A program made the position numbers and the translations under genes. 6,633 nt of DNA from Planctomycetota bacterium (GTDB lineage Bacteria; Planctomycetota; PUPC01; JABMSA01): assembly GCA_013202185.1 (NCBI GenBank), contig JABMSA010000031.1, forward strand, positions 1 to 6,633, written 5' to 3'. Under the pieces are notes generated by a model. The model did not search any database, was not told the DNA's origin, and saw only the letters and a list, made by a program, of their open reading frames with translations. This document shows, one piece after another, positions 1 through 5,434 of this stretch. The first letter of the stretch is position 1. Each line of letters begins with the position of its first letter.

Positions 1-1732
1 CGATAAGCCAGCGCTTCCACGGCTGCACGTCTTTGGGGGTGATCCTTTTCCAGAGGTAAAAATCCGCGCGCCCGGCAAGCGACACCACCCCTGCCCAGCG
101 ATCGGGATGGTGCGATCCAATGGTGTATGCGCCCATGGCGCCCATCGAATAGCCCACAAGGTAGATCTGGTCTCGCCGGATATTGAAGCCGAACTCCGTG
201 AGCATGAGATCGAGCACGTGCATCACATCCTGCTCGCCGATGCCCTGGAAATCCGTGTTGCTTCGGGCGAACGGAGCCACCAGCAGGTAGCCGAATTCCT
301 CGCAATGCTGCAACAGCCCTTGGGGAATGTACTGCCAGTCGATCTTGTTCAGGTCGGGCGCGTAGCCGTGCAGATACACAATCAGCGGCGCACCCTTCAT
401 CCGGTCGTACGTGCGCGGCACGTATATATAATAAGGCTGGGCGCTGTCGTCCACCCTCGAGATATACCCAAACTCGTGCAGCCCCGGCTTGGGCCGCACC
501 TTGATGCGTTTCTCCATCGCCTCCACGCGCTCCTGCGCATCAAGAACAAATTCCAGCGCCCGCTCGGCGTAGTCGTAGCTGCCGCGCTCTTTGTCGTACA
601 GAAGCGCCAGTTCCTCCAGCTTCAGCAGCAAATACGCCAGATCCCGGTCCTCGTAAATCTCGTCCTCGTCCCGCTCCTTGTAGAATCTTTCCGCCCTCTC
701 GGCTATCTCCTTGGCGAGTTTGTGTATACCATGTTCGCTGTAAAACCTTCGTTCGAAGGCTACCGTGGCGCCGTCCTTGCCGCGAAGATCGATCCGTACC
801 ACGTAGAAAGGCGAGAGGTCGTCCTTGGTAAGCTGATGGGTGAAAGCCACCTCGCCGCCGGCCAACCTCGCCGGAGTGATCTTGCCAAGGTCGAACGCCT
901 TGAGGTCCTTGCCATCGCGCGTAACAATCTGCGCGCGCCCCGTTATCGTGCCGTCGAGCCCGGGCGGCAGCGCACGGCCCGCATGCACGCCCACGATCAC
1001 CCGTGCCGTTCGCTCCGGCTCGAAATAATAGTAATTGTCGATGCGTATCTCGAGCGCTTCCGGAAGATACGCCGGCAGCGCCTTCACGTCGCCGGGCACT
1101 GGCAAAGAGCACTTCATTCGTGCAGGGGCGCCATTCGCGTCGGCCAGCTTCATTCGCACGAGCGCCTCCGACGACAAGCTGCCGAGCTTGACGAGCAAGT
1201 GATGCTTCTTCCCCTGCTCCAGCTCGAGCTCCTGGGAGGTAGTGGCCCAAAACGCCATCCATTTCCGCTTGCCCCGGAACAGCTTCTTGCCGTCGAGCCA
1301 CACAATCACATCGGCCCAATAATCGCACGTAAGCGTGTATCGCCCGCCGAGTTCCGGCGTGAGCGTCGTCGACATGTAGTAAGCCGTGTCCCATTTCGGA
1401 ACGTCCCTGGCGGGGTTCACCTTGCCGTCTGCGCCAAACACCACGCGCCAATTGATGCGGCGATCGCCGACCCTCGTCATCAGGCCGTTCGGGCGCAGCG
1501 CAGCCTCACCGCCCGCGTCCGCGAGCATATCGTTTTCGAAATCACTTGCGTAGGGAACAGCAAACGGCTGGCTCACAAGCCACGTTCGTACGTAGCCCGC
1601 ATCATCGAGCGGCGTCTGCAATTCATCGGCCGCCAGCGCCCCGCCGGCAAACAGCCCAACGAGCAAAGCCGCCACAGCCCCCCTCAGCGGCATCATCCGC
1701 CGAGAGTAAGACAAGTTATCCTGTTTCATCAT
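1..1732 (-). CDS. Secreted multidomain esterase, CE1/PHB-depolymerase-like alpha/beta hydrolase (3' end outside window)
   Basis: Reading is open without a stop for 577 codons from the ATG at 1732-1730 to the left edge, so the protein is incomplete at its C terminus. An in-frame TGA directly precedes the start. Residues 1-34 form a signal peptide: basic n-region, hydrophobic core AVAALLVGLFAGGALA, cleavage predicted after ALA. SRRMMP at 10-15 is slightly Tat-like. Residues about 115-185 are beta-rich with DYWADVIVWLDGKKL at 137-151, resembling PA14 or sugar-binding jelly-roll modules. A second beta-rich region spans about 219-335, followed by a charged helical linker at about 339-415. The hydrolase domain starts near 433 (YYIYVPRTYD), with the oxyanion-region HG at 455-456 and the nucleophile elbow GYSMG at 527-531 (Ser529). 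SHHPDRWAGVVSLAG follows. The catalytic Asp and His should lie beyond the edge. Family knowledge suggests an extracytoplasmic esterase acting on polysaccharide esters or similar; the substrate is unknown. Depolymerase, feruloyl or acetyl esterase, or prolyl-oligopeptidase-like activity all remain possible. Confidence 0.88.
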   Translation of the reverse strand, partial: MMKQDNLSYSRRMMPLRGAVAALLVGLFAGGALAADELQTPLDDAGYVRTWLVSQPFAVPYASDFENDMLADAGGEAALRPNGLMTRVGDRRINWRVVFGADGKVNPARDVPKWDTAYYMSTTLTPELGGRYTLTCDYWADVIVWLDGKKLFRGKRKWMAFWATTSQELELEQGKKHHLLVKLGSLSSEALVRMKLADANGAPARMKCSLPVPGDVKALPAYLPEALEIRIDNYYYFEPERTARVIVGVHAGRALPPGLDGTITGRAQIVTRDGKDLKAFDLGKITPARLAGGEVAFTHQLTKDDLSPFYVVRIDLRGKDGATVAFERRFYSEHGIHKLAKEIAERAERFYKERDEDEIYEDRDLAYLLLKLEELALLYDKERGSYDYAERALEFVLDAQERVEAMEKRIKVRPKPGLHEFGYISRVDDSAQPYYIYVPRTYDRMKGAPLIVYLHGYAPDLNKIDWQYIPQGLLQHCEEFGYLLVAPFARSNTDFQGIGEQDVMHVLDLMLTEFGFNIRRDQIYLVGYSMGAMGAYTIGSHHPDRWAGVVSLAGRADFYLWKRITPKDVQPWKRWLI

Positions 1733-1798
1733 TCACTCACAATGAACATCGGGTCATCAAGAACAGACACACCTTCCCGAGTCACAACACCAAACTTT

Positions 1799-1827
1799 AT
1801 TATAGGCCACGCCACCGCGTAAATCAA
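1799..1827 (-). promoter_or_regulatory. Sigma-70-like promoter of the secreted esterase gene
   Basis: On the minus strand there is TTGATT (1827-1822), a 17-bp spacer, and a perfect TATAAT (1804-1799). Transcription would begin near 1792 and leave a leader of about 60 nt before the ATG at 1732. The box match and optimal spacing are seen directly; activity is inferred. No strong Shine-Dalgarno precedes the ATG (the leader ends GTGAGTGA), so initiation may be weak or leaderless-like in its SD independence. Confidence 0.7.
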
Positions 1828-1841
1828 GAAGGAAAGGGAGT

Positions 1842-1947
1842 AAACCACGGATATGGCCCCAACCACGGAGGCGCCCGCCAGGGGCGGGACGGAGAAGAGA
1901 GGCAGGACAGAGATTTCCAGAGAGTTTGTCCGCAGATTACGCAGATG
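1842..1947. repeat. Degenerate dispersed intergenic repeat (CCACGGA / GCAGATTACGCAGAT type)
   Basis: The stretch contains AACCACGGA twice (1843-1851 and 1861-1869, 18 bp apart), then purine-rich GGAGAAGAGAGG, then CCGCAGATTACGCAGATG at 1930-1947 with GCAGAT repeated at a 9-bp period. Combinations of 'aaccacgga...cggagaa' and 'cgcagattacgcagat' recur, from memory, as multicopy noncoding elements between genes in several environmental bacterial genomes. This copy looks eroded. A small GC hairpin (CCCGCC 1874-1879 with GGCGGG 1883-1888) lies inside. Copy number in this genome cannot be judged from one window. Confidence 0.5.
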
Positions 1948-2090
1948 GGTTGGGGCTTGCGTACCCGCGCGCGGCAGGACGAAAAACGAGCATGCCCTCG
2001 GGTCAATGACAGCGTTGCCTTGTCATGGACTCCTTCTCCTCGTGGGTTACATACTAGCACAAACCGGGGAAAAGTCCAATTCCGTGTGAA

Positions 2091-2120
2091 GCATGACAAA
2101 TGTGCACGCGCTGGTCATGC
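2091..2120 (-). terminator. Possible weak hairpin at the end of the AKR-like gene
   Basis: GCATGAC (2091-2097) and GTCATGC (2114-2120) form a perfect 7-bp inverted repeat with a 16-nt loop that contains the palindrome GTGCAC. The arm at 2114-2120 includes the TGA stop codon of the gene. No U-tract follows on the minus strand (TTCACACGG), so this is not a canonical intrinsic terminator. It may be an RNA-stabilising structure or chance. Confidence 0.25.
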
Positions 2121-2903
2121 GCCGGATAGAATCTCCCGGACCATGGCGGCGTTTTCCTCGACCATATCGTCTTTGTCTCCACGGTGCATCCCGACGTTCA
2201 CCACGTCCGTGGGCTTGATGCCGAAGAAAGCATGTTCGAACGCCATGCGTGGATCGATTCGCCCGGACCCCATGATCTTGTAGCCGATGCACGGCTTGCG
2301 AATGCGCCGAATGCACTCGATTGCCCGTGGAATATCACTCAGTCTGAACTTGTCTCCTTTCCCGTCGTGCAGGCTGCCGCAGTTGAAGAAACACACCGTA
2401 TGGAAGTCCACGATGTCCAGGCCGTGGACCCACAAATGCGCTTCCGGGGCGTGGCCCGCCACCCCTACCGGTATGCCGGCCGACCGGGCGTGATCGCACC
2501 AGGATCGTATCGCCTCCTCATCCTTGTTCCGATAGCATTCGTCGACGCCTCCGCCGTGGAAGTACAGCGCGCAGCAGCCGATCTTCACCACTTCGTCGAT
2601 GCACTCGAACATTTTATTGGGCTCATTACCGCAAGCGACCTGTGCAATCCACTGCAACGACCCTCGAGCGGCAATGTATTCCTCAACTGCTTCAATAACG
2701 TGCGGCGTCTCGTTGTTGGTGATCATCGTATTGATGCCCGCCGCCTCCGCACGTTCCCACGTTTCGAGAATCCGCTCCTTGGTGTAGTACTCCAACATCT
2801 CTTCGTTCCGCTGCTGGGTCTGATGACTGAACCCGCCAAAAGGATTCGCTCCCAGAATCAGCCGCGTCACCGTGCATCCACAGAAGTCAACCGTCGGCAG
2901 CAT
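2115..2903 (-). CDS. Aldo/keto-reductase-like TIM-barrel protein, 262 aa
   Basis: The protein starts MLPTVDFCGCTVTRLILGAN and has alternating beta strands and helices of a TIM barrel. LILGANPFGGFSH (15-27) resembles the first strand of aldo/keto reductases (RLGLGG type). GINTMITNNET (56-66) sits where AKRs have GINFFDTA..Y. YFHGGGVDE (114-122) matches the strand carrying the AKR active-site His (His116 here). By eye, the canonical catalytic Asp, Tyr and Lys are not present at the expected places, and the protein is shorter than typical AKRs (about 280-330 aa), so NAD(P)H reduction is doubtful. Cys is frequent (C8, C10, C91, C101, C110, C111, C123). No signal peptide is seen, so it is likely cytosolic. 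A longer in-frame ATG at 2969 lies between the -35 and -10 boxes and cannot be the start. An AAAGGA Shine-Dalgarno 8 nt before 2903 fixes this start. It is divergent to the dehydrogenase operon; its reaction is unknown. Confidence 0.85.
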   Translation of the reverse strand: MLPTVDFCGCTVTRLILGANPFGGFSHQTQQRNEEMLEYYTKERILETWERAEAAGINTMITNNETPHVIEAVEEYIAARGSLQWIAQVACGNEPNKMFECIDEVVKIGCCALYFHGGGVDECYRNKDEEAIRSWCDHARSAGIPVGVAGHAPEAHLWVHGLDIVDFHTVCFFNCGSLHDGKGDKFRLSDIPRAIECIRRIRKPCIGYKIMGSGRIDPRMAFEHAFFGIKPTDVVNVGMHRGDKDDMVEENAAMVREILSGA

Positions 2904-2911
2904 GATTATAT

Positions 2912-2917
2912 TCCTTT
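2912..2917 (-). promoter_or_regulatory. Start-deciding Shine-Dalgarno of the AKR-like gene
   Basis: AAAGGA on the minus strand lies 8 nt before the ATG at 2903. The competing upstream ATGs at 2924 and 2969 lack such a site, and the latter is upstream of the predicted transcription start. Confidence 0.65.
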
Positions 2918-2940
2918 GTTTCATAACAACGTTCAGACTG

Positions 2941-2954
2941 ATCTCGCGAAAGAT
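2941..2954. promoter_or_regulatory. Imperfect palindrome at the predicted start of transcription
   Basis: The minus-strand sequence ATCTTTCGCGAGAT has 4-bp matching ends (ATCT/AGAT) and a central CG. It sits just downstream of the -10 box of the AKR-like gene, where a repressor site would occlude initiation. No regulator gene is in the window, so the operator role is only an inference. Confidence 0.25.
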
Positions 2955-2982
2955 ATTATACCACAGCATTTGCGGATGTCAA
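2955..2982 (-). promoter_or_regulatory. Perfect-consensus sigma-70 promoter with extended -10, AKR-like gene
   Basis: The minus strand shows TTGACA (2982-2977), a 16-bp spacer, and TATAAT (2960-2955) preceded by TGG, giving an extended -10. Both hexamers match consensus 6 of 6. The transcription start should fall near 2948, with a leader of about 45 nt. Such a strong promoter usually implies either high expression or control by a repressor. Confidence 0.8.
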
Positions 2983-3028
2983 ATACTTTCCGGCGCCTCA
3001 AACAATCGAGCCGACCACGGTTTTTCGC

Positions 3029-3057
3029 TTGCGCTCCCAGTCTGTTCGCGCTATAAT
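3029..3057 (+). promoter_or_regulatory. Candidate sigma-70 promoter for the plus-strand operon
   Basis: A perfect TATAAT at 3052-3057 is preceded, with a 17-bp spacer, by TTGCGC at 3029-3034 (matches TTGACA at TTG only). Transcription would start near 3064 and read towards the 88-aa ORF and the dehydrogenase genes. It lies back to back with the promoter of the AKR-like gene, about 70 bp between the two start-proximal boxes. The weak -35 suggests activator dependence or modest basal strength. Confidence 0.5.
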
Positions 3058-3066
3058 CCCCCGCAA

Positions 3067-3082
3067 GATCGATCGCTCGATC
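3067..3082 (+). promoter_or_regulatory. Palindrome just downstream of the plus-strand promoter
   Basis: GATCGA-TCGC-TCGATC is a perfect 6-bp inverted repeat with a 4-nt centre, placed at about +4 to +19 of the predicted transcript and followed by ATATTTT. It could be an operator or a small RNA hairpin. The stem looks too weak, and the T-run too short, for a confident intrinsic terminator. Confidence 0.3.
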
Positions 3083-3092
3083 ATATTTTGGA

Positions 3093-3359
3093 ATGAAGCC
3101 GGTCATGGGACCGTTTCTCTCTTCGTACAAGGTCGCCTACGAGTGCCATTACCGGTACGGCGATGTGCCGGAAGACAAGCGACAGTTTTCCGCGTGGCAG
3201 CGTACGTCGCCGGATGTGCCGTGGGAGCGCCGTTCCGGACAAATCGAAATGGATGATCTGCTGCTGCGCGCCATCTCAAAACACGAACGCTACGCCTGCA
3301 ATTTGGCACTCAACAAACGAGGAGGCAAACATCATGAATCGACAGGACATTACCACTGA
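3093..3359 (+). CDS. Hypothetical protein, 88 aa, possible first gene of the operon
   Basis: I do not recognise a family. The ORF begins about 30 nt after the predicted transcription start. Codon usage is GC3-biased like its neighbours for the first 70 or so codons, and the peptide is compositionally protein-like: charged, with Trp, Tyr and Cys, including YECHYRYGDVPEDKRQFSAW and a helical-looking segment EMDDLLLRAISKHERYACNL. No signal peptide or membrane segment is visible. Against it: no convincing Shine-Dalgarno precedes ATG 3093 or ATG 3105, and the last dozen residues (KRGGKHHESTGHYH) look like run-on through the ribosome-binding site and start of the next mini-ORF. It may be a small real protein, a fragment of a decayed gene, or a long leader region. 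Confidence 0.4.
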   Translation: MKPVMGPFLSSYKVAYECHYRYGDVPEDKRQFSAWQRTSPDVPWERRSGQIEMDDLLLRAISKHERYACNLALNKRGGKHHESTGHYH

Positions 3360-3408
3360 CACTGGACCATACTGGTTGCACAGACAAACTAAAGGAGTCG
3401 GCATATGA
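3334..3408 (+). CDS. 24-codon mini-ORF coupled to the dehydrogenase gene
   Basis: An ATG at 3334 follows GAGGAGG (3319-3325) with 8-nt spacing, one of the strongest Shine-Dalgarno sites in the window. The peptide starts MNRQDITTDTGPYW and its TGA (3406-3408) overlaps the ATG of the dehydrogenase as ATGA, the usual geometry of translational coupling. There is no run of one amino acid as in classical attenuator peptides. It may be a leader peptide controlling the dehydrogenase or a tiny protein. The dehydrogenase also has its own SD (AAGGAG at 3392-3397), so coupling need not be obligatory. Confidence 0.4.
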   Translation: MNRQDITTDTGPYWLHRQTKGVGI

Positions 3409-4406
3409 GAGCGGCGTTCAGGAAAGGTGCGACAGTCATTCTGAAGGATATTCCTTCGCGACCTTTGGCACCGGATCAGATTAGGGTGCGCGTCGAGGCC
3501 TGCGGCATCTGCGGCACGGACCTGCACAACAACCCCGACGAGGCGGACAAAGAACAGCCGTTCGGCCACGAGATAGCGGGTGTCATCGACGAGGTGGGTT
3601 CGGCGGTCCTGGGGTTGGAGCCGGGCCGGAACGTCGTGCTGGAATCCTCGTCGGCCTGCGGGCGATGCGACGCGTGCCGGAACACGAGCCAGGAACTGTG
3701 CACAGACGTTCAGAGCTTCTTCATCATCGGGTCGCTTGCTTTTGCCGAGGAAATGATTGCCCCGGCGATCAGCGCGATTCCCTTCGACGACCTGTCGCCG
3801 GACGTGGCTTGCCTCAGCGAACCGCTGGGTGTGGCGATTGACATCGTGCGCCTGGCAGACATCCGGCCGACGTCGAATGTGCTCTTGATTGGGGCGGGGC
3901 CGATCGGCCTCATGGCGCTGTCGCTGGCCAGGCGCATGGGCGCCCGACGCGTGTTTGTCAGCGAATTCAGCCGGGCAAAGGCGCGCGTGGATGCCGCCCT
4001 CGACCTGGGAGCAGATTGCACCTTCGATCCTTCCGAAACGCCGCTCGATAAGGTGGGCTTCGGCTGCGCAATCGACCGCGTGTTGGTCACCGCGCCGCCA
4101 CCGACGCTGAAAGACGCGTTCAGCGTCGCCTCCAAGGGCGCCATCATCTCGTTCATCGGCATCGGGTACGGCGAAAACGCCTTTTGCCGATTCGACGCGA
4201 ACGAGTTCCACTTCAAGAAACTGCAGTTGCGCGCCTCGTTCGCTTCGCCGGCGCTCTGCACTCCGTTGGCCCTGCAGTATCTGCGTGAAGGTGTAGTGAA
4301 TGGCCCGGCTCTGATCTCTCATCGGTTCAAGCTGGACCAGATGGCCGATGCGATGGCCACTGCGCGGGACTCGTCCGTTGCGCTCAAAGTGATCGTCGAG
4401 CCGTAG
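3405..4406 (+). CDS. Zinc-dependent medium-chain alcohol/polyol dehydrogenase, 333 aa
   Basis: This is a full-length member of the zinc MDR family (threonine, sorbitol and related polyol dehydrogenases, usually 335-350 aa). The GroES-like N-terminal domain carries EACGICGTDLH (31-41) with catalytic-zinc Cys36, GHEIAG (54-59) with His55 and Glu56, and SEPLGV with Glu139. The structural-zinc lobe has four cysteines at 85, 88, 91 and 99. The Rossmann domain has GAGPIG (163-168), and Glu187 at the end of the next strand (VFVSEFSR) favours NAD(H) over NADP(H). It should oxidise a secondary or primary hydroxyl of a sugar, polyol or related metabolite in the cytosol; the substrate cannot be named. 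The start is supported by AAGGAG 7 nt upstream and the ATGA overlap with the preceding mini-ORF. The URO-D-like gene starts 30 nt downstream, indicating co-transcription. Confidence 0.93.
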   Translation: MRAAFRKGATVILKDIPSRPLAPDQIRVRVEACGICGTDLHNNPDEADKEQPFGHEIAGVIDEVGSAVLGLEPGRNVVLESSSACGRCDACRNTSQELCTDVQSFFIIGSLAFAEEMIAPAISAIPFDDLSPDVACLSEPLGVAIDIVRLADIRPTSNVLLIGAGPIGLMALSLARRMGARRVFVSEFSRAKARVDAALDLGADCTFDPSETPLDKVGFGCAIDRVLVTAPPPTLKDAFSVASKGAIISFIGIGYGENAFCRFDANEFHFKKLQLRASFASPALCTPLALQYLREGVVNGPALISHRFKLDQMADAMATARDSSVALKVIVEP

Positions 4407-4436
4407 ATACGCGAGTCTTGAGTAAGGGATGTCTAT

Positions 4437-5381
4437 ATGACCGGCAGAGAACGAGTTCTCAAAACACTGCGCTTCGAGGAGCCCGATCGGCCGCCGCATT
4501 TCGAGGTTATGTTCCAGCTCGAAAAGGAGGCATTCGGGCTGGAATTTCCCGACGGCAACGCCTGGGAGGGCTGCACGCGGACCGAAAAGGACCGGATGAT
4601 CGGCGAGTGCATGACGATCTACGAGAAGATCGTTGAACGCTACCACTGGGATGCGCTGGCGGTCTATTATCCCTGGAGCGATCCCGACGGCGTGCGTGCT
4701 GCAAAGGCCACGTTTGGTAACGATATCCTTATCGGCAGTATCGTGGGCGATACTACATGGTCCATGGAAAACATGGACGACTGGATGCAGTTCTCCGTCG
4801 ACCTGGTCGAGCGACCGGAGCGCCTGCACGAGGTCGCCCGCGGGAAGGAGCGCCAGGCGCTGCGTAAGTTCGAAGAACTGGCCGAGGCGGGCGCCGACTT
4901 CATCCATATCGTCAACGACGTCGCGTTCAACGCGGGCCCGTTCATCTCTCCCGCACAATTCGGCGAGCTGATTACGCCGTATCTGCGTCGTGAGGTCCAA
5001 CACGTACGGAGTCTGGGCGTCATACCCTTCGTCCATACCGACGGTAACATCATGCCGATTCTCGACGACTATCTCTCAGTGGGCGCGGCCTGTTTCCAGT
5101 CGGTGGATCCCATGGCGGGGATGGACATCGCCGAGGTGAAGCGCCGCTGTCACGGCAAGATGGCGCTGATGGGCAATGTGCAGTGCAGCCTGCTGCAGGA
5201 CGGCCCGCCGGAAGTGATCCGCAAGTCGGCACGCTACTGTCTGGAACATGCCTCCCCCGGAGGCGGCTACATTTTCGGCACCTCGAACACGATTTTTCCC
5301 GGCATGCCGCTGGAGAACTACGAGTACATGCTTGAGGTGTACCGCGACTATTGCGACACAGTCTGCGGAGGACCCACATGA
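4437..5381 (+). CDS. Uroporphyrinogen decarboxylase-superfamily protein (not HemE), 314 aa
   Basis: The N terminus MTGRERVLKTLRFEEPDRPP is the typical opening of URO-D-like proteins of the MtaA/CmuA branch. Further family signatures are NDVAFNAGPFISPAQFGELI (160-179), FVHTDGNIMPILDDYLSVG (198-216), MGNVQ (245-249) and GGGYIFGTSNTIFPGMPLEN (275-294), spread over a TIM-barrel fold. The HemE RQAGR substrate motif is absent, so haem synthesis is unlikely. In MtaA-type corrinoid:coenzyme M methyltransferases the zinc site is HxC plus a later Cys. Here the first is H200-T-D202 and the later position reads GTSN, so the thiol ligands are missing. Length is a little below the usual 330-350 aa. The start is supported by AAGGGA 7 nt upstream. 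Its place between a Zn dehydrogenase and a Gfo/Idh oxidoreductase suggests small-molecule catabolism. Possible roles are a lyase or decarboxylase or a divergent methyltransferase; the reaction is unknown. Confidence 0.9.
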   Translation: MTGRERVLKTLRFEEPDRPPHFEVMFQLEKEAFGLEFPDGNAWEGCTRTEKDRMIGECMTIYEKIVERYHWDALAVYYPWSDPDGVRAAKATFGNDILIGSIVGDTTWSMENMDDWMQFSVDLVERPERLHEVARGKERQALRKFEELAEAGADFIHIVNDVAFNAGPFISPAQFGELITPYLRREVQHVRSLGVIPFVHTDGNIMPILDDYLSVGAACFQSVDPMAGMDIAEVKRRCHGKMALMGNVQCSLLQDGPPEVIRKSARYCLEHASPGGGYIFGTSNTIFPGMPLENYEYMLEVYRDYCDTVCGGPT

Positions 5382-5434
5382 GCAACTCACATGACGGCCG
5401 CAAGTCAGTTTATAAAACCAGGAGAGAACAATGA
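5378..5434 (+). CDS. 18-codon mini-ORF bridging the URO-D-like and Gfo/Idh genes
   Basis: ATG 5378 overlaps the TGA of the URO-D-like gene as ATGA, and its own TGA (5432-5434) overlaps the ATG of the next gene, also as ATGA. A strong GGAGGA (5367-5372) sits 5 nt before the start. The peptide is MSNSHDGRKSVYKTRREQ, hydrophilic and basic, with no transmembrane or signal character. It fills the gap exactly and could relay ribosomes from one gene to the next by termination-reinitiation. The Gfo/Idh gene keeps its own SD. It may be a coupling ORF, a micro-protein, or the eroded remnant of a gene. It is short enough for chance. Confidence 0.4.
   Translation: MSNSHDGRKSVYKTRREQ

Larger units (their letters stand above)
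1733..2114. other. Intergenic region between the AKR-like gene and the esterase gene
   Basis: Both flanking genes are on the minus strand, so this 382-bp gap is downstream of one and upstream of the other. It holds the esterase promoter, the degenerate repeat, a 6-bp inverted repeat (ATGACA 2006-2011 / TGTCAT 2021-2026), and a hairpin overlapping the end of the AKR-like gene. Open frames here translate to low-complexity, Cys/Pro/Arg-rich peptides typical of noncoding DNA, and no convincing gene is seen. Confidence 0.6.

Noticed and set aside
107..1822. 571-codon open frame on the plus strand
   Set aside because: It is the antisense of the esterase gene. It is Arg/His-rich with no domain signatures, while the minus frame gives a signal peptide and a clear GYSMG hydrolase domain.
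1824..2099. 91-codon open frame on the minus strand in the intergenic region
   Set aside because: The translation (ICVICGQTLWKSLSCLSS and similar) is what the degenerate repeat produces. It would run across the repeat and end at the esterase promoter, and it has no SD.
2184..3056. 290-codon open frame on the plus strand
   Set aside because: It is antisense to the AKR-like gene, which has family motifs, a consensus promoter and an SD on the minus strand.
4429..4440. Three-codon ATG-TCT-ATA-TGA ending in the start of the URO-D-like gene
   Set aside because: It is too short to distinguish from chance, and its ATG overlaps the Shine-Dalgarno of the real gene.
3276..5036. 586-codon open frame on the minus strand
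   Set aside because: It lies antisense across the dehydrogenase and the URO-D-like gene, both of which have unmistakable family motifs on the plus strand. Its own translation is Arg/Asp/His-rich with no recognisable domain.
5411..5416. TATAAA before the Gfo/Idh gene as a possible internal promoter
   Set aside because: No acceptable -35 box at 16-18 bp. The nearest match, ATGACG, is only 14 bp away.
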